From: Lojkania enalia
Taxonomy: Eukaryota > Ascomycota > Dothideomycetes > Pleosporales
Length of the DNA: 64,000 bases
Direction of reading: 5' to 3'
NCBI GenBank assembly: GCA_010094045.1
Contig: ML986580.1
Coordinates: forward strand, 698,059 to 762,058
Shown: in pieces, positions 25,328-35,843 of the stretch
How positions within the stretch are numbered: position 1 is the first letter of the stretch
Layout: every line of letters begins with the position of its first letter
The notes under the pieces: generated by a model
Databases searched by the model: none
Seen by the model: the letters and a program-made list of their open reading frames with translations, nothing else
What the model was told of the DNA's origin: nothing
Translations under genes and position numbers: made by a program

Positions 25328-28239
25328 CTAACCCATCCCGGGCGCAGAATAGATATACGCATAATAATAAGCTACCATGGCGATTCCCACGACTAAGATG
25401 GTACCACTAAAAAATGTTAGCGCCACTTTGTGGAGCCTATTTCGTAGTATATAATAAAGACGAAATTGTGGAGTTCAAGCCAAAAAATCGGAGTTGACAG
25501 AAACGTGGATAAGAAGAGGCAAGCTAGCTGTGCCGGATAATAGGGCGGAAAAGGTTCAGTTAACAAAGACATTTTGCAAAGACATGGCAAAATTAGGCAT
25601 GTCTTGGGTTAGGGAACCGCCAAAAAGCTTACCTAGCTTGTTTACGGCCGCCCAAACAACTCGCCAAGAGGCGTCCAACCGGACCAAAAACGACTCGAAC
25701 AAATCCCTGGAGCCAGCTTTCTTTGCTGTTATCGGGCTTGGAGATGCCTGTAGGAGTTGGAGCGCGGTCTTCGCTTTCGGATGAATTTTCGGAAAGTTTT
25801 CGAGAACGTGGCGGCGCTTGAGAGTGTATTATTAAGTCGTTGGTGAGGGCAGGTGCATATTCCGTTTGGTCATCAACGACTCCTAGCTTTGCTTCCTGGC
25901 CTTTCGCCGTCGCAGAATTCTTGTCTGGAGTGAGCGGAGGGGTTAGGGGGTTTAGAGTCTTGGCAGGAGTTGCAATGGAATTGTATAAGTCGCCCCACTT
26001 CTTTGAGCCTTCTTTTGCGCTATCAGGCATTTGAACAGTCCTTGCGTCACTAAACTCCATATTCTTCTTTTGGGGATGAGTTTCAGGGGCTGCAGTAGAG
26101 GCTTTGGTCGAACTAAGATCAACAGGCGTCTCGGGCTCGCCAATCGCATTTTTCATTCTACGCGCGGAGGCCCCGGTCGTATTCAACATAGGAGAAGGAA
26201 GTTCAGATGAACTGTCATCCTCTGAAGACTCCTCTTCAACCACGGCTTTGAGAGACGAACTTAATGGAAGTGAAATTGATGACGAACAAGCCTGCGAAGC
26301 GACTGACAAGCCTGGAGAATGTAAATGGTCCACTTCACGAGTTTCATCCGGTGGTAATTCCGAGTGGATGGACGCAACACGCGCGAGGATGGCATCTCGC
26401 TCTGCAGGGAAGGCCTCGAGAGAAGGATCGAGGAGATCCTCATCCTCTTCGTCAGAGCGCGGAAGCGTAAGGGGGAGGCTGTTAGTCCGGACCCTATCGG
26501 CAAAAAGACTAGAGCCTCTGCGTCCCGAGGCGTTGCTAAATGGTGAAATGGGCTCGTGTTCGATTCTAGGAATGTCGGAAGCCTCCGAACCGCTGGAAAT
26601 GCTCGCGTCAATTGACGCGCGTTCATGTGGGAGGAGAGGAATTTCTGACCCGAATTCATCACGGACTAATTCCTCGTGAGGAAACGTCGGCACGCGGTCT
26701 AAATCATTATGGCCATCCTCAACTTCTTCGTAGGAGTTTAAGGCGCTGTAGTGACGATCGTTTCCGATTTCAACACCATCCTCATCCGCGTCCGCGTCCA
26801 CGTCCACGTCAATTTCCTGATGTGATAGCCCGGTCTCAAAAGATAGCAGTGGCCCTTTCTCCAATTCATCGAGGCCAGTTTCATGTGGAAGAAGTGGCCC
26901 GTTTTCTAGTTCGTCTAGGCTTTCCTCGTCATGAGTCTCTGCTTTTTCGGATTCGTTGATGGAAGGAGGCTTCGGAAGCTGGGATAGTGTCTGGTTCGTA
27001 GACGACCTCACTGGCTCTTCCTCGATCGTATCCATGTGTAAGTGGGGCTCAGTGGTGGCCTGATTGGCATTGTGTGCGTTAAAGGATTCATGGCGGAATA
27101 ATGGGGCAGTATCTTCGTCCAAGATAGATGCCTCACGCTTGCTCAGGTCTACGACTTCATCTGGACTCGCGTCCGCTGCTCTCTGCTCGTGAGCAAGCTT
27201 CTGGGCACTGGAAGCATGTTCCCCGAAGTCATCTCCCCATGCCGGTTCATCGTGTGTCTTTTCCACTACTAGTGTAGGCACAGACAGAGCCGGGGGTTGT
27301 TCGTGCTTCGCTTCAACAGGACTCTGGGGAATTGTAGTCTTAATATCAGGTTCAGCGTCAGCAGTGCGCTTTGAAGCATCCTCAGGGAGTGTTTCGTGTT
27401 CGATAAGTCCATACTCCGGGCGTGTCTTGTCCTCTACTGATTCAACAACCGTAAAGGGCACGGGTACGCTGGGGAGTTCTTCCACGCGACGGCTGTCTCT
27501 CTCAAAACCGTTGTCACCTCTGGCTAGCACAGACGCAGCTTCATCGGCCTGAGGCGGTTTACTAAGGACGGGCTCGGACTGCACAACGTCATCACTATGC
27601 TGAACGACAGAGTCTTGACGGATTCCTTGAGCGTTGCTCACCGACGCTCGCTTCTCGGGAGGCCTAACGTGAAGAACATTGTTGCGATTGCCCCAATCGT
27701 CGGTTGCTAGGCGTCGTTGGTTAGATTGCAACTCCAATTATGGACATCATCACCTCACCTGAATCTTTGGATTCGTCGACCACCCAATGGCCGTCGCCTA
27801 TCCGAATCTTGTACTGGTAGTCGCCCTCGGGCACATTGGCAAACTGTCGAGTGAAAACGAGGTCTCCAGACGCGGACTTCTTCCCATCGGCGTTCATCTC
27901 GAGAGTCTCCCATGGCTGCGAGCTGATGGAGGTGACGACAAACACTGGGGGCTGGACGCCCGGCTGCGAGAAGGTGATGGTCGCGTGACCGGCCATGCTG
28001 TCATTGGGACGTACGGCAGAAGTCGACAGCGCGGTCCGGAAGCTCGCAAAGGACCGACGGCGCTGTACGGACTTGGATGTAGGATCGCTGGGGGCCCGGA
28101 CGAGTGGCGGAAACTTGGATGTTGTGTCTGCCTCTGGATTGCGGAAGATATCGTCAGTGCTTGCAGACGCTTTGGGCTTGTGGCCGTGCCACAATGCCCG
28201 GATGTGCTTGCGGTGAGGACGGTGTTTGAGGAAGCTCAT
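25328..28239 (-). CDS. CBM48/AMPK-type glycogen-binding protein with a probable C-terminal membrane anchor
   Basis: Three exons proposed: 28239-27759, 27706-25633 and 25406-25328 (introns 52 and 226 nt), 877 residues. An AMPK-beta-like glycogen-binding domain lies at about residues 80-175: VFVVTSISSQPWETLEM, FANVPEGDYQYKIRIGDGHW, then DDWGNRNNVLHV across the first splice. The long middle (about 175-840) is acidic, Ser/Glu-rich, probably disordered, and holds repeated short (F/L)xHE motifs. Exon 3 adds a hydrophobic segment TILVVGIAMVAYYYAYIY four residues from the start and eight from the C-terminus, as in a tail-anchored protein. Without that splice the frame stops after GGRKQAR at 25629. 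I infer a glycogen-to-membrane tether; this is not established for this family. Exon 3 is the least certain part. Confidence 0.8.
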
Positions 28240-29135
28240 TGTGAGGAGGGATAGTATAATAGGTGCAGCACAGGGGAGAGCTTGAGGGGAGGGAGGCCAA
28301 CTTACATCAGACGGTGCAACCTTCAGCAGTTGGGTCCGTGGACGGAGAGGAAGGCTCGCGGAGGAGAAGAAGCTGGAGCGTCGGGCAGGGGCACTTGGAG
28401 AGGGGACGCAGGGCGGCTGCCTGCGGGGAGGGAGTAGATAGGAGCGATTGACCAGATAGGGGGGGGCCGGGAGAAGGTGGTGTGAAGTGAACTGAAAAAA
28501 ATGTAGGGAATAATAGCGGTATACTGTCAGATGCGGGCTGCTATCTTCCCCGCCGTGCAGCAGGGGTGTGTGGCTTCCGGGAGTCCCCTCCGCACAACAA
28601 CGGCTTCTGCAGCATCAATTTCCTACCGATTGATATGCAATTCTATTCTGAGAGCCCAAATCCGCGCTCTGCAGCTTGCGGCGGTGTGCAGCGCTTCCTG
28701 CCGGCTCTCGCCGCCCCTCGCCCAACAATATCGTGTCTCTCGTCGTGGTGACGTGAGCCCGCGGGCAACAAGGAGCTTGGGACACCGTATGGGCCGTGGC
28801 GCCCGTTGGCGAATCCTGCTTCAGCCACGCCTTAGACTCCATGCGGGAGGCCGTCGGCGATCCTATGGCCCAGCCATAACCACAGACTTGGTTCTTGGTT
28901 TGCTCCAGATCACGTCTCGCAACTCCCACTGTCTTGACGAAACGTACTAGTCCCCGGCTTTCGACACACACAGCGAACGAGGCCAACAAGGGACCAAACA
29001 AGCTGACACATATTAGTGTATTTTCAGTCCATTTTATTAATGTGTAACTCTTCCCCAGCGCCCGTAAACTAGCGCTAACCAGACAACGCTAGAACTACAA
29101 AATACCCCAGAGCAACAGCAACTGCAACCGCACGC
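28240..29135. other. GC-rich intergenic region
   Basis: Upstream of the glycogen-binding gene and downstream of the MFS relic. Overlapping ORFs on both strands (28531-28950 and 28615-29001) are shadows of each other in a GC-rich stretch and carry no domain I know. No gene called. Confidence 0.4.
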
Positions 29136-30961
29136 TCAGGTTGGCGTATACTTGGACAAATCCCTAATCTTCTTCCCATAAAAGAAAAACAGCACCGGCA
29201 CTAGAAACAACGCCGCCGTTAGGAACCCTAGCAAGCTCGTTGCCCAGTCCACCCCGAGGGTGTGATACATGGCCGTCGCGAACATAGGAAATCCCGCGCC
29301 GACGAAGCTCCGCACGAACGTATTCGCCGCAATTGCACTATTCGCGTACATGAGGTAGCAGTCGATGATGTAGTTTCGGCCTTGGAGGAAGATCATCAGG
29401 ACGCCCGCGCCGATCGGGATGCCCGCAAGGACTTGCGGCACCCAGAGGATATTTGGATTCGTTGTCCATGCGAACCAGAACATGCCAATGGGGAATAGAG
29501 CGCCCCCGATTACCATGGGTATCAATCGCTCTTCGGGCACAACGTGTCCGTGTTTCTCCAGCTTGCGCCGGAAGCGCGTCTTGGTGGTGAATACGATGAT
29601 GGAGCCGCCGAGCATGACGCCCCCGGTTATGGAGAGGAAGGGCAGGGCGCCAACACCGGGGTTCCAGCCGCGTGTTTCTTGGAAGGCGATCGGGTAGGCT
29701 TCGAAGAAGAGGTAGAGGATGCCGTAAATTAAGGACATGTAGATTGTTACGAGAATGAGGATGGGTTCTCGGAAGAGCATGGCGAAGGGACGAAGTAAGC
29801 ACTTCTCTACAATGTTCTTAAGGTCAACTTGCTGTTCGTCGGCTTTTGCGTGGCCCAGTTCCGTGTCTCGCTACAGATTTTCTTGGCGCGTTGGGTGAGA
29901 AGGACGGGACCGTAGGTCTCGGGGACGAGGATGAAGCCGATTGCGCCGAATGAGAAGCCCATGATGATGGTTAGGTATTCCGTCCAGCGCCAGCCGAGAT
30001 GCGATTGCCCGATGAATCCACCGATGATAGGGCCTGCAACTGGTCCAATGAAAGTGGCGCCCGCAAAAATCGTCATGGCAACTCCTCTGTCAATCACGTC
30101 CCAGATATCAGTCAGCTGACCCCCAACAATACCTAGTGGCGCCGACCCGAATATGCCTCCAAGAAACCTACAGAGCATGATCGTCTGCACATTCTGCGCC
30201 ACTGCCACCGGAAGCTGGAATATCGCAAATATAAAGAATCCGATGAACATAGGATACTTTCTTCCAAACAGCTCGGACAGGGGTCCCCAAATCGGTGGCC
30301 CGACTGCAAAACCCAGGACGAATAGAGAGGTCCCAAGGATCATTACTTCACTAGAGACGTCAAATTGAGCAGCTGTCGCCATCGTCGCGGTACTGAATAT
30401 GCTGCTCGCGAATGTGATGCAGACAGTTATCAGCCCGAGGATCATCGTGACCACCCATTTCCTCCATCGGGGCCAGTTCTGCGGATTCCCTGGATCGCAT
30501 GGACCATCCCACTCTATCAGATTGGGATCCTTTGCTTCCTGAAGTAGAGAGGAGGGCCGACAGGATTGTGCTTTCTCGAGGTCAACTTCAGGATTTGGGT
30601 CTGTGGGGAAAGGACCCGAACGGAAGTCTTCTAGGCGTTGTGAATGAGAGACTTTTCGGAGGAGTGAGGATTCTGCGGCATTGGGTCTTGAGGACGGTGG
30701 TGTGGCGATTGTGCTGCTGCTATCAAGGTAATCCTTCGAGCTCAAGGACGATTTGGCGGAACCATATCCACCGTCTTCAAATTCTCCATCTCGATCTGCG
30801 TTCCCTTGCAAGCGGTGCACCGTGGGTGGCGCTAATATTTGCTCTGCTATCCAGTGATTACGATTTGAGGCATTTAGAGGGAATAGTCGATCATCTAGGG
30901 GGTATGTTGTTCGTCCTATCTCGCTTCTTATGGAGCCTTCATCCATTCGTTGGTGGGCCAT
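29136..30961 (-). pseudogene. MFS drug/polyamine-type transporter with a broken reading frame
   Basis: The first frame (30961 to 29807) has a long hydrophilic N-terminus, then WDGPCDPGNPQNWPRWRKW, a typical entry to this transporter group, then the MFS motif A-like GPLSELFGRKYP and six likely membrane helices up to the central loop. There, after SETRNWAT, the frame runs out to a stop. The next frame resumes with HAKADEQQVDLKNIVEKCLL and continues through FLFFEAYPIAFQETRGW and the second half of the transporter to 29136. The two parts join if about one base is supplied near 29845, so the gene has lost one (or four) bases, or the assembly has an error. No GT-AG intron fits the gap. Substrate unknown. 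Confidence 0.8.
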
Positions 30962-32503
30962 GCTGAGGAGGTGGAGCAGGAATACAGTGACGTAGTTGAG
31001 ATGAAGTAGATAGCTAGAAAAACGACTCCCATGCGCGGGATAGTAGATCTAATAATATATGTGCCTAGATTACAAATGGGGTTTGAAAGTAGTGAAACCC
31101 CCCTTGATTTCAGAAATAGACTTATAGGACTCGAACGTGTTCTGCTTGGAAGTTAAAAAAATTCTTGGAATATAGTGACAGAACTATATACCCTACCTCG
31201 AAACTTCCCACTTGAAAATCTCCGTATGCATCATACATGCCGTCCTTTGTCCAAGTCGCACCTCGGTGTTAAACAGCACTCAAGAGTGGACGCCATTTCC
31301 AGCATTACCAATTATCCATGCAATTGTTATTGTTCGCGGCTGTGGCGCCCGCCTCGGTACACGGCCAACACCATCTCCGACTTGCGAGGACCCATACTAC
31401 GGATGCAGGCTACCAATTACGGGCGCCCTCGCGTCCGCGACGGGGTAACAAGTATGCTCGGTGTTTAGTAGGCGCGAGCGAACGGCGCTCTGTAGGCTAT
31501 GGTAATGAGCTAGGATGATTCCTCTGAATGGCAGGTTGAATGTTCGAAGAGGATGCTTACGTCGGTGCTTGGAACGGAACGAGGACCGACATTAAGTGGG
31601 AGGAGGGAAATAGGGCAATAATTCCGATGTCGATACATAGTAGTTGGAGCACTTTCGGCATTGAGCGTAGGGTGGATTGGTGGTGTTTATTCATCCAAGC
31701 GAATGGCCCAGGGTCGTTGGAATCCAGTAGAAATGCTTACTGATGTACAATGAGGCAACTGGAACAAGCACTGTAGAATTGCGGATTCCATATATTTGAA
31801 TCACCTTGAAAGTGCGGGTTGTTGAAAATCAAACTGATGGACGAAGTTGATGATCATTCCCTCCGTTGAAAGAGAAATAATTATGCCGAGCTATGTCATA
31901 GGATGTGGTTACATATGCATCGGATAATAGTTCTATTCTGACGGGCTCGACTCCGCTTACAGAGGAGCGATAAACTATCAGTTAACGTTCAGCTAAGGAC
32001 AGTGGCTGCTGTAGTTTCGAATTGCAATTGACGCTAGAGGAAATACTATGCACGGAGGTGCGTCGGCTCCGCTACATTTAGTTATAGAGGCCGAAAACCG
32101 AGAGGGCTAGGACTAGAACTTAGAGAGCGTCCGTTCGAGGTCTAGTTGGCGGCCCAGAGAATGAACAGGCCCTCTCACAAAGTCATAGCGTGATGCGACA
32201 CGCTGAAGGATGTTCTTCCATTGGATTCGGCCAAACTCATTTGAAACTTTCATTACCTCTCCTTAGTATATCCATGAGCTACCTTCGAATTGGTCGTGCC
32301 TAGTATTCTTGCAGATGTAGTTTGTGAGATTAGGCTCCATATATCCACGAAGAACACGGTTTTCAATGGTACTCTATAGCACACCTCTCAGGTAGCTTCC
32401 GTCGAATTGTCTTTCTCGTGCCAGAACTTCTTGTAGCCGTGGACAGTCTCAGCTAACCTAAATCTTCAACACGCCATATGTGCACAATGTCCAAATTCCG
32501 GTC
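30962..32503. other. Intergenic region downstream of prp38
   Basis: About 1.5 kb. A short frame from 31318 begins MQLLLFAAVAPASVHG, which resembles a signal peptide; a different frame just after reads PTPSPTCEDPYYGCRLP. It may be the remains of a small secreted protein, but this is weak. No other gene was recognised. Confidence 0.35.
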
Positions 32504-33280
32504 TCAGTCGTCGCCTTCGCTACCCACTATCTGTACATCATCATCCCCTTCCTCATCTAGAGCTTCAATCTCTTCTTGCAAAAGGCTTTCTCTCGGTTCT
32601 AGAAGATCTAGATCCTCTAGAAGAGATCTTGGCGGCATCTTCCAGAGGCTCGTTGCGCAGACACGATCCTTCGTCAACAGATCATCAACAAACTGATCAA
32701 CATATGTCAAAGTAAAGCCGTCTTTCGTCCGTCTCTTGAGTTTGCGGCGATCAAGGAGCAGGGGTTCGAGCGTCTTGTATATATCAACAGGTTCCCACGC
32801 GAGCCGAATATAGAACGCGGCGAGTGCGCGCAGGTATTTGAACTCCCCAGCCTTCCCAGTTGTGTTTGGGTCTTCGATGCCATTTGTGTGCAAGGGTCCT
32901 TCATCAACAGGTTCGTCTTTCACATTGTCGGTATCAACATCCTCGGGGCTGTGAGCCGAGAAATTTAAATACTCTAGAAGAATCTCTTTCTCAGGCACAA
33001 GCTGTAGGAGCTTGAATGCCAGGCATAGGAATGGGGTGGGTTTGCCCATAATGCCAGTTGTGCCACCGATGAACTTCAGCTCCACAGCGCGATCACAGAG
33101 GGTGGCGGCATTGAGGCCAAAACATTGTTCTTTCCAATAATATGAATCTGTTATTCGCTCTCGTACACCCTTCTCGAAGAGTAGGGCCGGGTTCTGGCCA
33201 CGGATGAGGGCGCCACTGTAGCCTCGGTCGTCGAGGAGGGCACTCGCGTCAGCTTTGTGGAAGGCGTCGCCTTTGGCCAT
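32504..33280 (-). CDS. prp38: Pre-mRNA splicing factor Prp38
   Basis: A single-exon gene for 258 residues. The diagnostic Prp38 core is clear: ALIRGQNPALLFEKGVRERI, then DSYYWKEQCFGLNAATLCD and AVELKFIGGTTG, followed by helical segments YLRALAAFYIRLAWEPVDIY and MPPRSLLEDLDLLEPRESLL. Prp38 is a U4/U6.U5 tri-snRNP protein needed for spliceosome activation in the nucleus. The acidic C-terminus (DEEGDDDVQIVGSEGDD) is usual. It is divergently arranged with the GT8-like gene, with 315 bp between start codons. Confidence 0.95.
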   Translation of the reverse strand: MAKGDAFHKADASALLDDRGYSGALIRGQNPALLFEKGVRERITDSYYWKEQCFGLNAATLCDRAVELKFIGGTTGIMGKPTPFLCLAFKLLQLVPEKEILLEYLNFSAHSPEDVDTDNVKDEPVDEGPLHTNGIEDPNTTGKAGEFKYLRALAAFYIRLAWEPVDIYKTLEPLLLDRRKLKRRTKDGFTLTYVDQFVDDLLTKDRVCATSLWKMPPRSLLEDLDLLEPRESLLQEEIEALDEEGDDDVQIVGSEGDD

Positions 33281-33595
33281 GGCTGGGGTTCCGGCGTAAG
33301 TTTTCGAATGTGGCTATTGCATTTTGTTCGCTGGTGGCCGATACCCGGGGAGATAGGTGGTGATCGTGAAGGATCAGGATGCGAAAATTCCCGCCAAGCC
33401 CCTTATCGATAATCACCGAGGCCAACGGCGCATGTAAATAATCTAACCCTATGTCTTGCCACACATCAAATAGCTTCACATAGCTTCACAGCATATACCC
33501 GCATAATTTACATAACGTTCTCTCTTGCATCTAGCATTCGTTATACCCTTTGAGCGTATCTATTGCAGCTGACCGCATCTTGAGTTATTTCTGCC
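33281..33595. promoter_or_regulatory. Shared region between divergent prp38 and GT8-like genes
   Basis: 315 bp between two start codons facing outward, so both promoters must lie here or overlap the transcribed leaders. A short direct repeat (tagcttcaca) occurs twice near 33470-33490. No specific factor site was recognised. Confidence 0.5.
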
Positions 33596-34918
33596 ATGCT
33601 ACTTACGTCTAGTCAGGTTTCTGTTGTCTTGTCTGCAAGCATTGGTATGTCCACCGTTTGCCAGTCTCTCCCTGTGATTTTGGCCGTCAATGTTTCTTTT
33701 GTGGCCAAACTTGTAGTGTGCTTACTCATTTGTAGTATTTGTATTCACAGTTGTTCTCTTTCTTTCTGGCTATGTTCTGCAGCAGAGAACTGTCCATAGT
33801 CTACAAGCTGCCATAAAACCGCGACTACCCAAACCACTCCTCGCGCCGCAACCTATGTCTCCTCCAACACTTGATGTCAAATGGGCAAGACCGATCGGTA
33901 GTAGGCCAGAAGCCAATGATATCCTCCAGCAATTCATGACTGAGCAGGCGCTCAATTGGAATAGGCTGGGATATGCGCAGGTGGTGCGTGAGCATGTTGA
34001 GCTATGCAGTGCGATAATGTTGCTCGCCGAATTGCATAAGATGAGAAGCCCCGCGAAGAGATTACTACTATTCCCACGAGCTTGGCTCCAGAACTCGGAC
34101 GAAAACCATGAGGATTCCGAATTGATAACGACAAAAAGGCTCCTAAGAACGGCGGTGAGGCGGCATGGTGTCACTTTAATGCCCATGGAGACAATAGTAG
34201 ACAGTGCAGATGGTAAGCAAATCAGGTCCCTTGTAGAATACTAGTCCCTCATGGTAATTCGCTTCCAGACACACTACCATCCTCATATTCTCTTGCAAGC
34301 CTGTACTCACTCACCAACTATGAGCGAATAATCTACCTTCAGGGGCCGGGAACGTTGCTTGATGCTTCGGCATTAGACTCGTTGCTTGCTTTTTCCAAAT
34401 CTGAGCCGATGGCTGCATATCCAGCCACGCCAGAGAGAAAGGACCTATCGATATCACTGCTCCTTATCCATCCATCTGAGGAGGACTATGGTCGCTTAAA
34501 GCAATTGCGCGCGTCGCAACCGATGACCGATCTCGATTTGTTCCGCAAAGCGTTCGCCGCGCCCGAGTCATTGATCTCAGAATGGTCGCTCTCGGAGGGC
34601 AACGTAGTCTATGAATCACAAAAGCTACGGGACGCGATTGAGGGATTCAACGCGACGGTGTTCGAGGAAGCCACGACGTACGTGCACTTTTCGGATCCCG
34701 AGATTCCTGGGCCAGAGTATGACCTACCGTTCTACGAAAGACAGGCGCTGCGCCCGAAGAACGACGAGGCAGGGAGCGCCTGGAGCAAATTGTACGAGGG
34801 CTTCCGGCAACGGCGGATGGAGGTGTGTGGACTCGACCTAGAATATTGGACAAAGCCTATGCTGGCGAGGAGCGCCAATGGAGCACGGGGCAACGAGAAG
34901 GCTGAACCGGAGCTGTGA
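33596..34918 (+). CDS. GT8-like (glycogenin-type) type II membrane protein
   Basis: Three exons: 33596-33644, 33751-34212 and 34269-34918 (introns 106 and 56 nt), 386 residues. Exons 1-2 join to a short N-terminal cytosolic tail and one membrane span (VVLSASIVVLFLSGYVL), the usual type II layout of a Golgi-type enzyme. The core resembles fungal glycosyltransferase family 8 proteins: RLLLFPRAWLQNSDE, then SLTNYERIIYLQGPGTLLD and FSKSEPMAAYPATPERKD. The position where GT8 enzymes carry DxD reads QGPG here, so catalytic metal binding is doubtful. It is likely a divergent or inactive GT8, with acceptor and donor unknown. Confidence 0.75.
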
Positions 34919-35843
34919 GGGATGCCGGTGAATAAGGCTAGGAGGATTTTTCGGCAGCGGTCTAGACGGGGAGCAGGAATATTAATGGCGTCCGCGACCT
35001 TAATCTTGTGCAATGATTCTTAGGCTCGAACGGGGCAATGGGTTGGTGTGGTTAGGTGGGCTGGCCATGACGCAAAGCCCTGGCTGGCGGCATGGATCGG
35101 TCCTGCGCTGTGCAACGCTGCCAAACACAAACCCACTGGGGGCATCTCTTGCGCTCCTTTTGCGTCGGCCTGTACTCAGGTAGTGTAGTTCATACTCGGT
35201 ACGCGGTGTGCATAGAAACAAACGCGCGCGCGCCCCCGTAGCGGGTGCGAGTGGCAAGGCCAGGCCCGAAGCAGGGCGTGTTGGGGAAGGCGCGAGACGA
35301 GGCTGAATAAATATATCTATGTATGCCGTACGTACCCAGGAGAGTCTGGTGTCTGCTGGTTGTCGAGAGCGACTGCCACTGTGCCAATGATGCAGCGGGC
35401 GAGGGTTCTGCTAGCGCCGGCGCCGCTACTGGGCCGCTGCTGGGTTCTTTGACAGTGACCTTGGGCGGCCTGGCTGCTAGACCCCCGGCCAACCCTGTGC
35501 AGCTCAATCCTCAATCGAGTTCCCCGCCAAAGCGCCTCAACTCCGCCCAGCCCCCTCTAACCTTCTACTACTACTACCACCACAACCGCCTGCACCGCCC
35601 GCGCTCCCTTCGTCCCACCCCATCCTCCCATTCCCCAGCATCACCGCGCGCCCGCTAGACAACCCCCTCCTCCTATGCCCTGCTGCCCGCGCCAGCCCGC
35701 CCCAATTGCTACTGCTCGACGCATATAGTCGCCAATTGCCTTTGGCCTCCCCGCGCATTCCGCGCCCGCAGCCGCTGCTCTCGTCGCCCGCGCGGCTCCC
35801 AGGTCAAGCCGGGGCTGGGCAGCATTCCTCCCCCGCCGCTCTT
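34919..35843 (+). promoter_or_regulatory. Promoter and GC/pyrimidine-rich 5' leader of the PKA gene
   Basis: The last 350 bp before the PKA start are rich in C and T with CTACTACTAC and CCGCCC-like runs, typical of a long fungal 5' leader. The in-frame open reading continues up to 35706 but begins with TTG, not ATG, so I do not count it as coding. Confidence 0.45.

Noticed and set aside
28531..29001. Overlapping ORFs on both strands upstream of the glycogen-binding gene
   Set aside because: They are frame shadows in GC-rich DNA with no recognisable protein features.
29820..29890. Intron explanation for the break in the MFS transporter
   Set aside because: No GT-AG pair of reasonable length restores the frame, and text on both sides of the break is conserved.
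31318..31518. Small secreted protein candidate
   Set aside because: Signal-like start but the following frame has no cysteine pattern or homology I can name; the better text is in another frame.
35706..35843. 46-codon in-frame extension of the PKA gene
   Set aside because: It begins with TTG; the first in-frame ATG is at 35844, which also matches the usual fungal PKA N-terminus.
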